From contig NZ_KI912532.1 in NCBI RefSeq assembly GCF_000519045.1, positions 1,550,001 through 1,614,000 of the forward strand: a stretch of 64,000 bases of DNA, read 5' to 3'. This stretch comes from Dechloromonas agitata is5 (GTDB taxonomy: Bacteria; Pseudomonadota; Gammaproteobacteria; Burkholderiales; Rhodocyclaceae). The notes beneath the pieces are model-generated. The model was given only the letters and a program-made list of their open reading frames with translations, did no database searches and was not told where the DNA came from. Made by a program: the position numbers and the translations under genes. Of the stretch, positions 35,225 through 43,628 are shown piece after piece. How positions within the stretch are numbered: position 1 is the stretch's first letter; each line of letters starts with the position of its first letter.

Positions 35225-37597
35225 ATGACCACCGCTTCCACCATCCGCCAGCGCTGGCTTGCCGGCCACGGCCCCATCGTCCATGGCGACGAGACCGTCG
35301 AACGCATGGAAATACTGCTGACCCGTTTGATCGCTGAAGGCCGTGTTGCTGACGAGACGACGGCCTACACCCTGCTTGCCGCCGCTGACCGCCTGAGCTG
35401 CGTGGCCATGAACGTGGTTGCGCACATGACCTATGCGCGCCGCATCGATCTTTCCGGCGCAGCGCTGTCAGCCGAAGACTTCAAGCCCACGCCCGAAGGC
35501 CACACCGGCGGCTCGCTGAACATGGTGCAGGCCTTCGTCGGCTACCTGCTGGCCAATGCGCTCACCGGCAGCACGCGCGGCTGGATCATGGGCCAGGGCC
35601 ATTGCGTCGCTGCCATCGAAGCCGTCAATGCGCTGACCGGCGATGTCTCGCCCGCGCAGCGGGGCCGCTACGACCGCAGCGAGGAAGGCCTGTCGCGCCT
35701 GTGTGCCGATTTCTATTCCTATGCCATCGATGCGCAAGGCCGCCCGGCCGTTCCGCTGGGCAGCCATGCTGGCCCCAATACCGCCGGCGCTGTGTCTGAA
35801 GGCGGCTACCTCGGCTTTGCCGAACTGCAGTACATCCACATGCCGCTGCCTGGTGAATCGCTGGTCGCCTTCCTCAGCGACGGCGCCTTCGAGGAGCAGC
35901 GCGGCCCGGACTGGGCGCCGCGCTGGTGGCGCGCGCAAGACAGCGGCTTCGCTGTGCCGGTGATGATCCTCAATGGCCGCCGCATCGAGCAACGTACCCA
36001 GATCATGCAGGAAGGGGGTGCGCAATGGCTGGCCGAAGACGTGCGCCACAACGGCTTCGACCCGGTGATCGTCGATGGCCGCGACCCGGCCGCAATCGCT
36101 TGGGCGATTGTCGAATCCGAGGGCGCGCTGCGGGCGTTTGCCGCCAGCCCGGATCGTCGGTATCCGGCGCCTCTGCCCTACGTGATCGCCGAGACCGAGA
36201 AGGGCTTCGGCTTTCCCGGTGCTGGCAGCAACGCCGCGCACAACCTGCCGCTGGGCGGCAACCCCCACACGGATGCCGCCATGCGTGGGCGCTTCAACGA
36301 AAGCGCGGTCGCACTGTTCGTTGCGCCAGCTGAACTCGACGCCGCGCTCGCCGCCTTCGCGACCCACGCCGCCCAGCGGCGCCCGCTGGAAAGCGCGCAT
36401 CCGATGGCGCACCGCCACCCCGCTGCGCCCAGGCTTCCCGAACCGCGCTGGGAAATATCAGGCAGCGAAGGCAGTGCGATGACGGCGCTGGATCAGTGGT
36501 TCGTTGAATTCGCCAAAGCCAATCCCGAGCTGCGCATGCGCATCGGCAACCCTGACGAATTGGCCAGCAACAAGATGGGCGGCACGCTGGCGCTGCTCAA
36601 GCACCGCGTCAACGAGCCCGAACCCGGCGTGCCCGAGGATTTGCACGGCGCCGTCATCACCGCGCTCAACGAAGAGGCCGTGGCCGCCGCCGCACTCGGC
36701 AACAAGGGTGGATTGAACCTGATCGTCAGCTACGAGGCCTTCGCCGTAAAAATGCTCGGCCTGATGCGGCAGGAAATCATTTTCGCCCGTCACCAGCGTC
36801 AGGCCGGCCAGCCCGCCGGCTGGCTGTCGGTGCCACTCATCGTCACCTCGCACACCTGGGAGAACGCCAAGAATGAACAGTTGCACCAAGATCCGACGAT
36901 CGGCGAGGCCCTGCTGGGCGAAATGTCGGACACCTCGCGCGTGTTGTTCCCGGTGGATGGAAACACGGCCGTCGCCGCGCTGCGCGACGTCTATGCCGGA
37001 CGCGGGCAACTGGCCTGCCTGATCGTTTCCAAGCGCGACGTGGAGAACCGCTTTGATGCCGAATCGGCGCAACGCCTGGTCCGTGACGGCGCAGCCCATC
37101 TGATCGGTGACCCCGCCGAGGCCGAAGTGCAGCTCATCGCGCTGGGCGCCTACCAACTCGACGAAGCGGTCAAGGCGCAGCAGCACCTCGCCAAGATGGG
37201 CAAGCGCGCCTGCGTCACCGTCATCCTGGAACCTGGCCGCCTGCGCATCCCGCGCGACGCCATGGAAGCGGAATTCGTCGATGACGACGCCACCGTCAGC
37301 ACGCTGTTCCCGCAAGGCCTGCCGCGTGTGATCCTCACCCACACGCGCCCCGAGCCCATGCTCGGCATCCTGCGCCGCATCGACAACGGCCCGGCCAAGA
37401 CGCATGCCCTCGGCTACATCGGCCGCGGCGGCACCTTCGATGTCCCCGGCATGCTGTTCGCCAACCGCTGCACCTGGGCGCATACGGTGGATGCCGCAGC
37501 GACCGTGGCCGGCTGGAATCGCGAAGCGCTGCTCGACCATGCACAGCGCGCGGCTCTTGATGGCACCGGTGATCCCAATGATTTATTGAGCCCGTGA
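35225..37597 (+). CDS. xfp: Xylulose-5-phosphate/fructose-6-phosphate phosphoketolase
   Basis: The 790-residue thiamine-diphosphate enzyme cleaves xylulose 5-phosphate or fructose 6-phosphate with phosphate to give acetyl-phosphate. Family features are GHTGGSLNMVQAFVGY, the TPP/Mg motif SDGAFEEQRGPDW (about 218), the phosphoketolase run GYIGRGGTFDVPGMLFANRC near the C-terminus, and TSHTWENAKNEQLHQDPT. Length matches the family. AGAGGGG precedes the ATG. It is the last gene of the plus-strand cargo operon, and 100 gene-free bases separate it from the convergent relaxase gene. Confidence 0.96.
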   Translation: MTTASTIRQRWLAGHGPIVHGDETVERMEILLTRLIAEGRVADETTAYTLLAAADRLSCVAMNVVAHMTYARRIDLSGAALSAEDFKPTPEGHTGGSLNMVQAFVGYLLANALTGSTRGWIMGQGHCVAAIEAVNALTGDVSPAQRGRYDRSEEGLSRLCADFYSYAIDAQGRPAVPLGSHAGPNTAGAVSEGGYLGFAELQYIHMPLPGESLVAFLSDGAFEEQRGPDWAPRWWRAQDSGFAVPVMILNGRRIEQRTQIMQEGGAQWLAEDVRHNGFDPVIVDGRDPAAIAWAIVESEGALRAFAASPDRRYPAPLPYVIAETEKGFGFPGAGSNAAHNLPLGGNPHTDAAMRGRFNESAVALFVAPAELDAALAAFATHAAQRRPLESAHPMAHRHPAAPRLPEPRWEISGSEGSAMTALDQWFVEFAKANPELRMRIGNPDELASNKMGGTLALLKHRVNEPEPGVPEDLHGAVITALNEEAVAAAALGNKGGLNLIVSYEAFAVKMLGLMRQEIIFARHQRQAGQPAGWLSVPLIVTSHTWENAKNEQLHQDPTIGEALLGEMSDTSRVLFPVDGNTAVAALRDVYAGRGQLACLIVSKRDVENRFDAESAQRLVRDGAAHLIGDPAEAEVQLIALGAYQLDEAVKAQQHLAKMGKRACVTVILEPGRLRIPRDAMEAEFVDDDATVSTLFPQGLPRVILTHTRPEPMLGILRRIDNGPAKTHALGYIGRGGTFDVPGMLFANRCTWAHTVDAAATVAGWNREALLDHAQRAALDGTGDPNDLLSP

Positions 37598-37697
37598 GTC
37601 AGGTACGCGAATCCTGTGCCGGATATGAAGTGCGCCGACAGCACTGCCCGGTGATATACCACAGAGGCGTCACGATGATCTTTGTCTTGGGGTAGTT

Positions 37698-39668
37698 TCA
37701 GCTGATCGACATCCCACGCCCCCGCCCCATATCCCACGACGCAACGCCGCCGCGCATAGTCGCCGCAATCTGCTGCCCCAGCCGCTGCTCGATCACCGGC
37801 TTCCACGGCACTAGGCTGAACCCCATGCCGTCATCGAGCATGGCGTAGCGCCCGCTGGCGAGCATGACACTGCGCCGGTAGATGCCAGCCACGCGCTGGC
37901 CGTCGGCAACCGGGCGATGCTCCAAGCCAGTTTCGGCGGCAATGTCCTTGGCGGCCTGTGCCAGTTCCCGGTTGCGCAGCGTGCCCAGCAGGTTGCGCGC
38001 CAGGATCACGCGCTGCCCACGCCGCTCGGCCAGTCCCTGTTCGGCTAGGAAGTCGGCGCGCTGCTGCATCGCCTGCTTGGCCTCGCCGCCAAAGCCCAGG
38101 TCGCCTAAGCCCGAGCCGCCGCCGATCAGTTGTTGGTCGAGCCAGGTAGCGCCGATGACTCGGGCCTGCCGCTCGATGGGCAGATGCGATTTCAGTTCCA
38201 CGGCCACGCCGCCCAGGCGCTGCGCGTCGTACTTACGGCCACGCTCGGGCAGATCGTCCGGCACCTTCCATAGACCTTCGGCCACGCGCTCCACGATGCC
38301 TGCCCGGCGCAAGGCTTCCAGCCGGCGGACGTGAGTTGCCACAACCTCTTGCGGATCGCGGCCGGGCACGGCCTGGCCCTGGGCGATGGCAAGGTGATGG
38401 TCAGTGCGGTACAAGCCACCGCTCGCCAGCGCGGCGATGTTCTTGTCGGCTGCGCGCACGTCGACCGATCCTTTCACCTCCACCACGGCGCCGCTCGGGT
38501 AGTTCGCCAGCTCGTCGCGAGCATTGAGCGCGACGTAGTGGGCTTTGCCGTCCACGCCGTCGATGACCAGATAGCCCCGGTCGTGCAGTTCGTCGGCCAG
38601 CCCCTTGGCGGCCACGCGGCCGAGGATGGTTCGGCCGTCGTCGCCTGGCTCGAACATCGCCAGTTCGCGCGGTTCGCCGCGCATGGCCCGCTGCATGGTG
38701 CGGATGATGTCGCCGCGTTCGCCCAGGGAACGCAGCGTCTTCTCGGCATCGGTATGGACGGCCCAGGTGCCGGACTGCACCTCGTCGGCCAGGCCCAGGC
38801 GCTGCAAGAGTTGCAGGCGGCCGATCAGCAGCAGGCGCTGGCGTTGCAGCCGCGGTTCGTTGAAGCGTTCGATCTGCACTCGGCCGTTGTCGCCAGCCTC
38901 ACGCTTCAAGGTGCGATCCAGGCTCGTCCACCGCTCCTGCCCCACCTCGCGCTGCAAGGTCTGCTGGATCTCCAGCTCAGTGCGCGGCCCCAGCCATTCG
39001 GTCGCCAGCTCGGACGCGCGATGCCGGAAGCCATTGGCGATGTAGTCGCCCGCGATGATGAGGTCTTTGCCCGTGTCGTCGCGCCCACGCACGATCAGGT
39101 GGGTATGCGGGTTGTCGGTGTTCCAGTGATCCACCGCCACCCATTCCAACCGCGTGCCCAGGTCGGCCTCCATGCGCCCCATCAAGTGCCGCGTGTAGGT
39201 GCGCAGGTCTTCCAGCTCCGCGCCATCCTCCGGCGAGAGGATGAAGCGGAAGTGATGCCGGTCATCGGCGCAGCATTCCTTGAAAGCGTCGAGGTCGGCG
39301 GCATCGGTCTGCGGCCCGTAGGCTTGGCCCGGCTCGCCATCGCGGCCCACGCCATCGCGCTCGATGTAGCGCAGGTGCTTGGCGAGCGATTGCGGGCTGG
39401 CCCGCTGCTGGTTGAGCAGCAGCGTCTTGATGGTCACGCGCCGCGACATGGGTGTCAGCTTCGCCCCGGCGAAGCGTGCCGCTGTGTGGCCGCGTCCCAG
39501 GCGCGAGCCGGGCCGCTGGCCTGTACCCCTCCCGCCAGGACGACGCACCGACGACTTGCCGCTGCTGGCCTTGCGTGCCTGCTTGAGCACCTTGGAGACG
39601 AAGCCCTGGTCGCGGTTCTTCGGAGCGCTGGGGCGGATGCGGAAATCATCGTCGCGGCGGTTGGTCAT
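37698..39668 (-). CDS. MOBP-type relaxase (DUF3363/VirD2-like)
   Basis: The relaxase nicks the transfer origin and leads DNA into the recipient. From the start MTNRRDDDFRIRPSAP the protein is 656 residues. A basic N-terminal arm is followed by the relaxase domain with the metal-binding histidines in WNTDNPHTHLIVRG (about 183-196). The large C-terminal DUF3363 region follows. A longer open frame reaches 40055 but has a low-complexity shadow composition. In Tn4371 elements this gene is usually annotated rlxS or traI. Confidence 0.9.
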   Translation of the reverse strand: MTNRRDDDFRIRPSAPKNRDQGFVSKVLKQARKASSGKSSVRRPGGRGTGQRPGSRLGRGHTAARFAGAKLTPMSRRVTIKTLLLNQQRASPQSLAKHLRYIERDGVGRDGEPGQAYGPQTDAADLDAFKECCADDRHHFRFILSPEDGAELEDLRTYTRHLMGRMEADLGTRLEWVAVDHWNTDNPHTHLIVRGRDDTGKDLIIAGDYIANGFRHRASELATEWLGPRTELEIQQTLQREVGQERWTSLDRTLKREAGDNGRVQIERFNEPRLQRQRLLLIGRLQLLQRLGLADEVQSGTWAVHTDAEKTLRSLGERGDIIRTMQRAMRGEPRELAMFEPGDDGRTILGRVAAKGLADELHDRGYLVIDGVDGKAHYVALNARDELANYPSGAVVEVKGSVDVRAADKNIAALASGGLYRTDHHLAIAQGQAVPGRDPQEVVATHVRRLEALRRAGIVERVAEGLWKVPDDLPERGRKYDAQRLGGVAVELKSHLPIERQARVIGATWLDQQLIGGGSGLGDLGFGGEAKQAMQQRADFLAEQGLAERRGQRVILARNLLGTLRNRELAQAAKDIAAETGLEHRPVADGQRVAGIYRRSVMLASGRYAMLDDGMGFSLVPWKPVIEQRLGQQIAATMRGGVASWDMGRGRGMSIS

Positions 39669-40116
39669 GGCTGCGCTCTCCGAAAGCTGCGGCGTGTCCG
39701 GTCGTGCGAAGCACGCGGACATGCCCGCATCGGCGCGGGCCACGCGCCACAAGCAGCACGGCGGCGAAGCCGCGTCGTGCCGCGCCACCCCCACGTGCAG
39801 ACTGGCTTTGCGGGCCGACAGGTGCCGCACCCTTTTGTCTTGCCTTCCGCCTTTGCCCCTCGCTGGCGCTCCGGGCAGCGGCGGCCCGGTGGCGCTGCTG
39901 CGCGAGCAGCCAGCGCGCCGGCGAACGCGGACACGGCCACAGGCCGGGCGCGTTCGAGGCAAGACGCCTGCACGTTGGACGGCTGCGCCGGAGGCAGCGC
40001 GAAGTGCGGTGCCCAATGCGAAGTATTGGCACCCGCACTGCACGCGCGACGACACGGCGACGGCCAGCAGAACGACACGCCCGATAGCACGATGATGCGC
40101 AGCGAATCAGCGGCGA
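39669..40116. other. Gene-free region upstream of relaxase; candidate oriT
   Basis: These 448 bases lie between traF and the relaxase gene and hold no convincing gene, although several frames stay open because of GC content. The position, directly upstream of the relaxase start, is a common place for a transfer origin. No nick-site consensus that I know (for example the IncP core) is visible. The one recognisable element is a stray 15-bp iteron-like copy at 40080-40094. Confidence 0.35.
40080..40094 (+). repeat. Isolated copy of the replication iteron core
   Basis: CCCGATAGCACGATG is identical over 15 bases to the middle iteron of the origin-like region (42319-42333). It lies about 2.2 kb away, just after the traF stop codon and upstream of the relaxase. 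Confidence 0.6.
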
Positions 40117-40680
40117 TCATGGGCGTGACTCCAGCCAGACCGGACGTGCAACGCCGATCACGGCGGCTGCGCTGACCGGCCCGAAATACCGGCTGTCGAA
40201 CGAAGCCGGATTGGTCACACTTAGCAGGAACAGTTCGTCGGGTTCGAGGCGCTGGCACTGCTGCCAGGACGGCAACGGTCGGCCCCAGCGGTCGGCGGGC
40301 AGCACGGTGGCCGAAAGCACGCCGTCGATGCGGACGACGCGACCAGCGATGCACACCTCCTGCGGTGCGACGGCACCCACGCGCTTGAGCAGCGGCACGC
40401 GCGCCGGCAGGTAGCCGCGCTGCGCAGCGAGCGCGGCAGCCTCTGCGGGCAGCGACACCAGCACGATGCTGTCCACGGACAATGGGCGTGGCGGCGAGCT
40501 GGTGCCGCGACCCAACGGATCGACGCGATACCAGCCCACGGGAACGCTGTCGGACGGGTTGTAGATCAGACGTGGCATTGGATGCACGAAGGACGCCCAG
40601 GCCAGCGCAGCGAGGCCGCAGGCGGACAGGCCCGCCAGTACGAGGCGAGCGCGCACGCGGGAGCGAGGATGGGCCGTCAT
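40117..40680 (-). CDS. traF: TraF, S26-family conjugative peptidase
   Basis: The 187-residue protein has a membrane anchor (about 12-32) and the S26 signal-peptidase-like sequence YNPSDSVPVGWYRVDP, whose Ser is the nucleophile. The Lys-containing segment LLKRVGAVAPQEVC and the C-terminal LFLLSVTNPASFDSRYFGPV complete the family pattern. In RP4, TraF matures and cyclises the TrbC pilin. It overlaps the DUF2840 gene by four bases at its start. Confidence 0.92.
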   Translation of the reverse strand: MTAHPRSRVRARLVLAGLSACGLAALAWASFVHPMPRLIYNPSDSVPVGWYRVDPLGRGTSSPPRPLSVDSIVLVSLPAEAAALAAQRGYLPARVPLLKRVGAVAPQEVCIAGRVVRIDGVLSATVLPADRWGRPLPSWQQCQRLEPDELFLLSVTNPASFDSRYFGPVSAAAVIGVARPVWLESRP

Positions 40681-41222
40681 GGCAGCGCCCTCCCAGCCAG
40701 CCAGGCGGCGTGCCGCTCGGCGCTGTATTCGGGCAACGCCAAGTGCGCCGCAAGCCGGTTGGCGAGCGTGCGCCAGTACGCAGGCGAAGCGGCGGACGGC
40801 GCGATACTCAGCGCCTCGATGGTGTCGATGCGCTCCAGCACGGCGCGCACCTGGTTCTCCCCTTCGGCGTGGAGTAGCAGGCGCGCGCCCGGCTGCACGC
40901 CGGGGATACGCTGCGCCGCATCGAGCGGCGTGCAAGCCTGCATCACCATGAGCTGCCAGCGCACGGTGCCGTAGTCGTTGGCCTGCCAGCGGATGCGGCA
41001 GAACACGGCGTTCGGCATGAACACGGCGAGACTGCGCCAGCGGTCAAGCCGCTGCGTGCGCGCCGGTTCGCCAAAGCGCAGATAGAGCTTGAAACGGTGC
41101 TCCAGGAAGGCCAGCGAAACGCGCGTCAGCGGCGTTGAGGTAGGCCGTGCCGCGTGTGCTGGGAATGGCGGCGACGGTGCAGCCGTGGCCGCGTCAGCGG
41201 CAGGCAAAGCGGATGCAGTCAT
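40677..41222 (-). CDS. DUF2840 domain protein
   Basis: The 181-residue protein opens with an Ala/Pro-rich segment. The DUF2840 core follows (LTRVSLAFLEHRFKLYLRFGEP ... FCRIRWQANDYGTVRWQLMVMQ). It is conserved between parA and traF in Tn4371-type elements, with four-base overlaps to both neighbours. Its function is unknown. An auxiliary role in transfer initiation is only an inference from position. Confidence 0.8.
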   Translation of the reverse strand: MTASALPAADAATAAPSPPFPAHAARPTSTPLTRVSLAFLEHRFKLYLRFGEPARTQRLDRWRSLAVFMPNAVFCRIRWQANDYGTVRWQLMVMQACTPLDAAQRIPGVQPGARLLLHAEGENQVRAVLERIDTIEALSIAPSAASPAYWRTLANRLAAHLALPEYSAERHAAWLAGRALP

Positions 41223-41500
41223 GGTGTGTTCTCCCTGCGGTGTTCTGGAAACTCCCGCTCCAGCAGGCCGCGCAGCAGCTCGGCCACCGTCACGCCTTGC
41301 GTGAAGGCCGACACCTTGATGCGCGCCCGCATCGCGGGCGTGATGTCGAGCGTCAGGCGGGCGGTGTAGAGGTCGCCCTTGCCAAGTGCATCGGCGTCGC
41401 CCTGGCGAATCCACGCCTCGGCGTGCGGATTCGCCGGTGGACGCGCACCGATGCCGACGCGCTTTGCGCGAGGTGGCGGCTTCGCTGTCATGTCGGCCAT
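41219..41500 (-). CDS. Ribbon-helix-helix partition accessory protein
   Basis: The 93-residue protein has a basic N-terminal arm (AKPPPRAKRVGIGARPP). A compact C-terminal ribbon-helix-helix-like core follows (ARLTLDITPAMRARIKVSAFTQGVTVAELLR). It directly follows parA, with overlapping start and stop codons, as small DNA-binding partner proteins such as ParG or Omega do. A second ATG at 41491 is also possible. Centromere binding is inferred. Confidence 0.72.
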   Translation of the reverse strand: MADMTAKPPPRAKRVGIGARPPANPHAEAWIRQGDADALGKGDLYTARLTLDITPAMRARIKVSAFTQGVTVAELLRGLLEREFPEHRRENTP

Positions 41501-42126
41501 CGCAGCAGTTCGTCCACCAGTGCGGTGATTTCGCGGGCGGCGGCGCTGTCCGGCGCCGTCTCGCGTGCCAGCCGGCCAGCAGCCACGCTGTCGGCGAACA
41601 CGATGCGCTGATGCACTTCCGCGCGCAGCGCAGGAAGCGGCTGGTCGGCCAGCGCGCCGCGTGCCTCGCGCCCGATCACGGTGGTGCTGACGCGCCGATT
41701 GATGACGAAGGCTGCGGCGAGTTGCGGCCGAAACACCTGCGCCTCGCGGATCAGCGCCACCATCTCGGCGCTGGCCCACAGGTCGTAGGGGCTGGGCTGC
41801 ACCGGGATCAGCACGCGATCGGCCGCCAGCAGCGCGGAGCGCGCCAGCGCCGCGATGCGCGGCGGGCCGTCGATGACGACGTGATCGGCCCGCCTGGCGA
41901 GTTCTGGTGCCTCTTGGTGCAGCGTTTCGCGTGCAAGGCCCACGGCGCTGAACAGCCGTGGCAAGCCTTGTTGGCTTCTGCGCTGTGTCCAGTCCAGCGA
42001 TGAACCCTGCGGGTCGGCGTCCAGCAGAACGACGTGCTGGCCGCGCATCGCCAGTTCGCCGGCGATGTGGGTGGCGAGCGTGGTCTTGCCCACGCCGCCT
42101 TTCTGGTTGAGCAGCGCGACGATCAT
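41488..42126 (-). CDS. parA: ParA-family partition ATPase
   Basis: The 212-residue Walker-type ATPase has the deviant P-loop QKGGVGKTT (about 8-16), the A' motif VVLLDADPQGSSLDW and a switch region VVIDGPPR. It lacks an N-terminal helix-turn-helix, so it is a small type Ib ParA. It starts next to the iteron region and is followed by the ribbon-helix-helix gene. It probably helps keep the excised circular form of the element. Confidence 0.93.
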   Translation of the reverse strand: MIVALLNQKGGVGKTTLATHIAGELAMRGQHVVLLDADPQGSSLDWTQRRSQQGLPRLFSAVGLARETLHQEAPELARRADHVVIDGPPRIAALARSALLAADRVLIPVQPSPYDLWASAEMVALIREAQVFRPQLAAAFVINRRVSTTVIGREARGALADQPLPALRAEVHQRIVFADSVAAGRLARETAPDSAAAREITALVDELLRWPT

Positions 42127-42186
42127 GGCCTGGCCCTCCATGCTGGAAAGCCCGGCTGTTGCTGCTGCGCGTTGTGCCGCGTGGTG

Positions 42187-42385
42187 GTTATCCACCGTGG
42201 CACGGCGCTTCTACTACCAGTTAGAGATTTGAAGTTAGGGAAGTTAGAGAGAGCGCAAACTCGCGCCGTTATTGGCTTTGCGGGCGATCCGTACTCCTGA
42301 TAGCACGAGGGTCGTACTCCCGATAGCACGATGCCCCGTACTCCTGATAGCACGAGCCCGTCCACAACTTGCGCAGCAGTTATCC
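42187..42385. other. Origin-like region: three iterons, direct AGTTAG repeats and DnaA-box-like sites
   Basis: Between parA and repA lie three 19-bp direct repeats GTACTCC(T/C)GATAGCACGA(G/T) at 42291-42309, 42314-42332 and 42338-42356. They are spaced 23-24 bases, about two helical turns. Three copies of AGTTAG(A/G)G lie at 42219-42226, 42233-42240 and 42242-42249. DnaA-box-like TTATCCACC (42188-42196) and TTATCCCC (42379-42386) flank the set. This is the layout of an iteron-controlled replication origin bound by the adjacent RepA, and repeats nearest parA may serve partition. No replication data are available from the sequence. Confidence 0.7.
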
Positions 42386-43249
42386 CCGTGCCGCGAACGG
42401 CACGGGCCGAAAGGTCAGCAGCTCGGCACCGTCGTCCGGCATCCGCTCGATGCCCAGGACGTAGCCGGGCATCGACTGCCGCGCGACCAGCGCGCGCAGG
42501 TCGTAGGCGAAGTCCGAGAAGCGCGTGGCACTGCCCGATTTCCGATACAGATGCCGGAAATCGAATTGCCAGCCGCCCGGCTGCCGCCCGCCGTGCTTGC
42601 GCACCAGGCGGTACAGCCATCGCTCGATGCCGCCCGTGAGCCGGAAATACGCCGGGTCGATAGTCAGCACCAAAGCGGCATCGAGCACGCCCGCATAGAA
42701 CCAGTCCGGCAGGATCAGCTCGATGCCCAAGGGCGTGCCCTTGGCATCGGCCAGCTCCTTCCATTCGTTGATCCACGAGAAGCGGTGCAGGCGCCGCCCA
42801 GTTGTCTCGCGGATGGACGTGGCCACCGTGGTCGATTGCAGGCGATCCAGCGCGGCTTTGAGGCGCTGATAGTCGCGCAGCGATGTACCGCGCCCGATGA
42901 AGCGCAGGATCTCGTAGGGCGTGGCTTGCATCAGCCGCGACGGACGCAAGCCCGCGTCGCGTGCTTCCACGATCTGGCTGGCCGCCCAAATGAGCAGGTC
43001 GGCGTCCCAGATGGTGGCGATGCCATGCTCCTGCGTACCCTCCACGCGGATCGTGACGTTCCCGGCACGGAAGTTGATCGGAGCCGTGCGCCGTGACTTC
43101 GCCAGCGAGAAAAACGGAAAGGCCATCAAGTCCTGGCTGTCGCGCGGCGCCATGTCGCCCGGCAAGGCGCGGAACAGGTCGAGCTGTTCGCGCTCTGGCA
43201 CGGGCCGCTGCCGGGACGGCAGCGCAGGGCTGGACATGGCGAAGGCCAC
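42380..43249 (-). CDS. repA: RepA, plasmid-type replication initiator
   Basis: The 289-residue protein matches the RPA/RepA initiator family found in Tn4371-like elements (QDLMAFPFFSLAKSRRTAPINF; WDADLLIWAASQI; TPYEILRFIGRGTSLRDYQRLKAAL). Initiators of this kind bind iterons through winged-helix domains. Three iterons lie directly downstream at 42291-42356. The likely role is autonomous replication of the excised element. Confidence 0.85.
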   Translation of the reverse strand: MAFAMSSPALPSRQRPVPEREQLDLFRALPGDMAPRDSQDLMAFPFFSLAKSRRTAPINFRAGNVTIRVEGTQEHGIATIWDADLLIWAASQIVEARDAGLRPSRLMQATPYEILRFIGRGTSLRDYQRLKAALDRLQSTTVATSIRETTGRRLHRFSWINEWKELADAKGTPLGIELILPDWFYAGVLDAALVLTIDPAYFRLTGGIERWLYRLVRKHGGRQPGGWQFDFRHLYRKSGSATRFSDFAYDLRALVARQSMPGYVLGIERMPDDGAELLTFRPVPFAARG

Positions 43250-43263
43250 CCGCGCGCCAGCGA

Positions 43264-43545
43264 TCAGCGCGCACGGCTGTCCGCCGCGTGGTGCTCGGCG
43301 TATTCGGGGTCGGAAGTCGTCTCGAAGCTGCGGTCGGCGGCCCAGGCATCGAGGTCGGCCACGGCGTACATGACGCGCCGGCCGAACTTGCGAAAACGCG
43401 GGCCGCCGCCGATCACGCGCTGCTTTTCCAGCGTGCGCGGCGACAGCCGCAGGTACTCGGCGGCTTCGTCGTTGGTGAGATAGCGTTGGGGTTGCGCGGC
43501 AGTGGTCGAGACAGCGGCGGCAGGCCGCAAGGGAGCGGGACGCAT
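43264..43545 (-). CDS. AlpA/MerR-like helix-turn-helix protein
   Basis: The 93-residue protein has an excisionase-type winged helix (YLTNDEAAEYLRLSPRTLEKQRVIGGGPRFRKFGRRV, about 22-58) followed by YAVADLDAWAADRSF, the DNA-binding module of AlpA-like regulators. The start follows GGAGGT. It lies 14 bases before repA, so control of repA, or action in excision, are both possible. Confidence 0.82.
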   Translation of the reverse strand: MRPAPLRPAAAVSTTAAQPQRYLTNDEAAEYLRLSPRTLEKQRVIGGGPRFRKFGRRVMYAVADLDAWAADRSFETTSDPEYAEHHAADSRAR

Positions 43546-43628
43546 GGTGTGAACCTCCATCGGTTGAAAGCGCCCGGCCACACAGCGCGACCGGATGGAG
43601 GCAGTCTCAGAAAACCAAGCTGTCCTGC

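Noticed and set aside
37598-37697. Intrinsic terminator between xfp and the relaxase gene
   Set aside because: Only a short GTGC/GCAC pair is visible, with no T run.
39665-40753. Extended minus-strand frame covering the relaxase upstream region and traF in another frame
   Set aside because: It overlaps traF in a wrong frame and has Arg/Pro/Ala-rich composition without family features.
42291-42356. Reading the direct repeats as a CRISPR array or as a nick site (TCCTG core)
   Set aside because: Only three 19-bp repeats with 4-5-base spacing and no cas genes; the position beside repA fits iterons. The short TCCTG match is too weak to call an IncP-type nick site.
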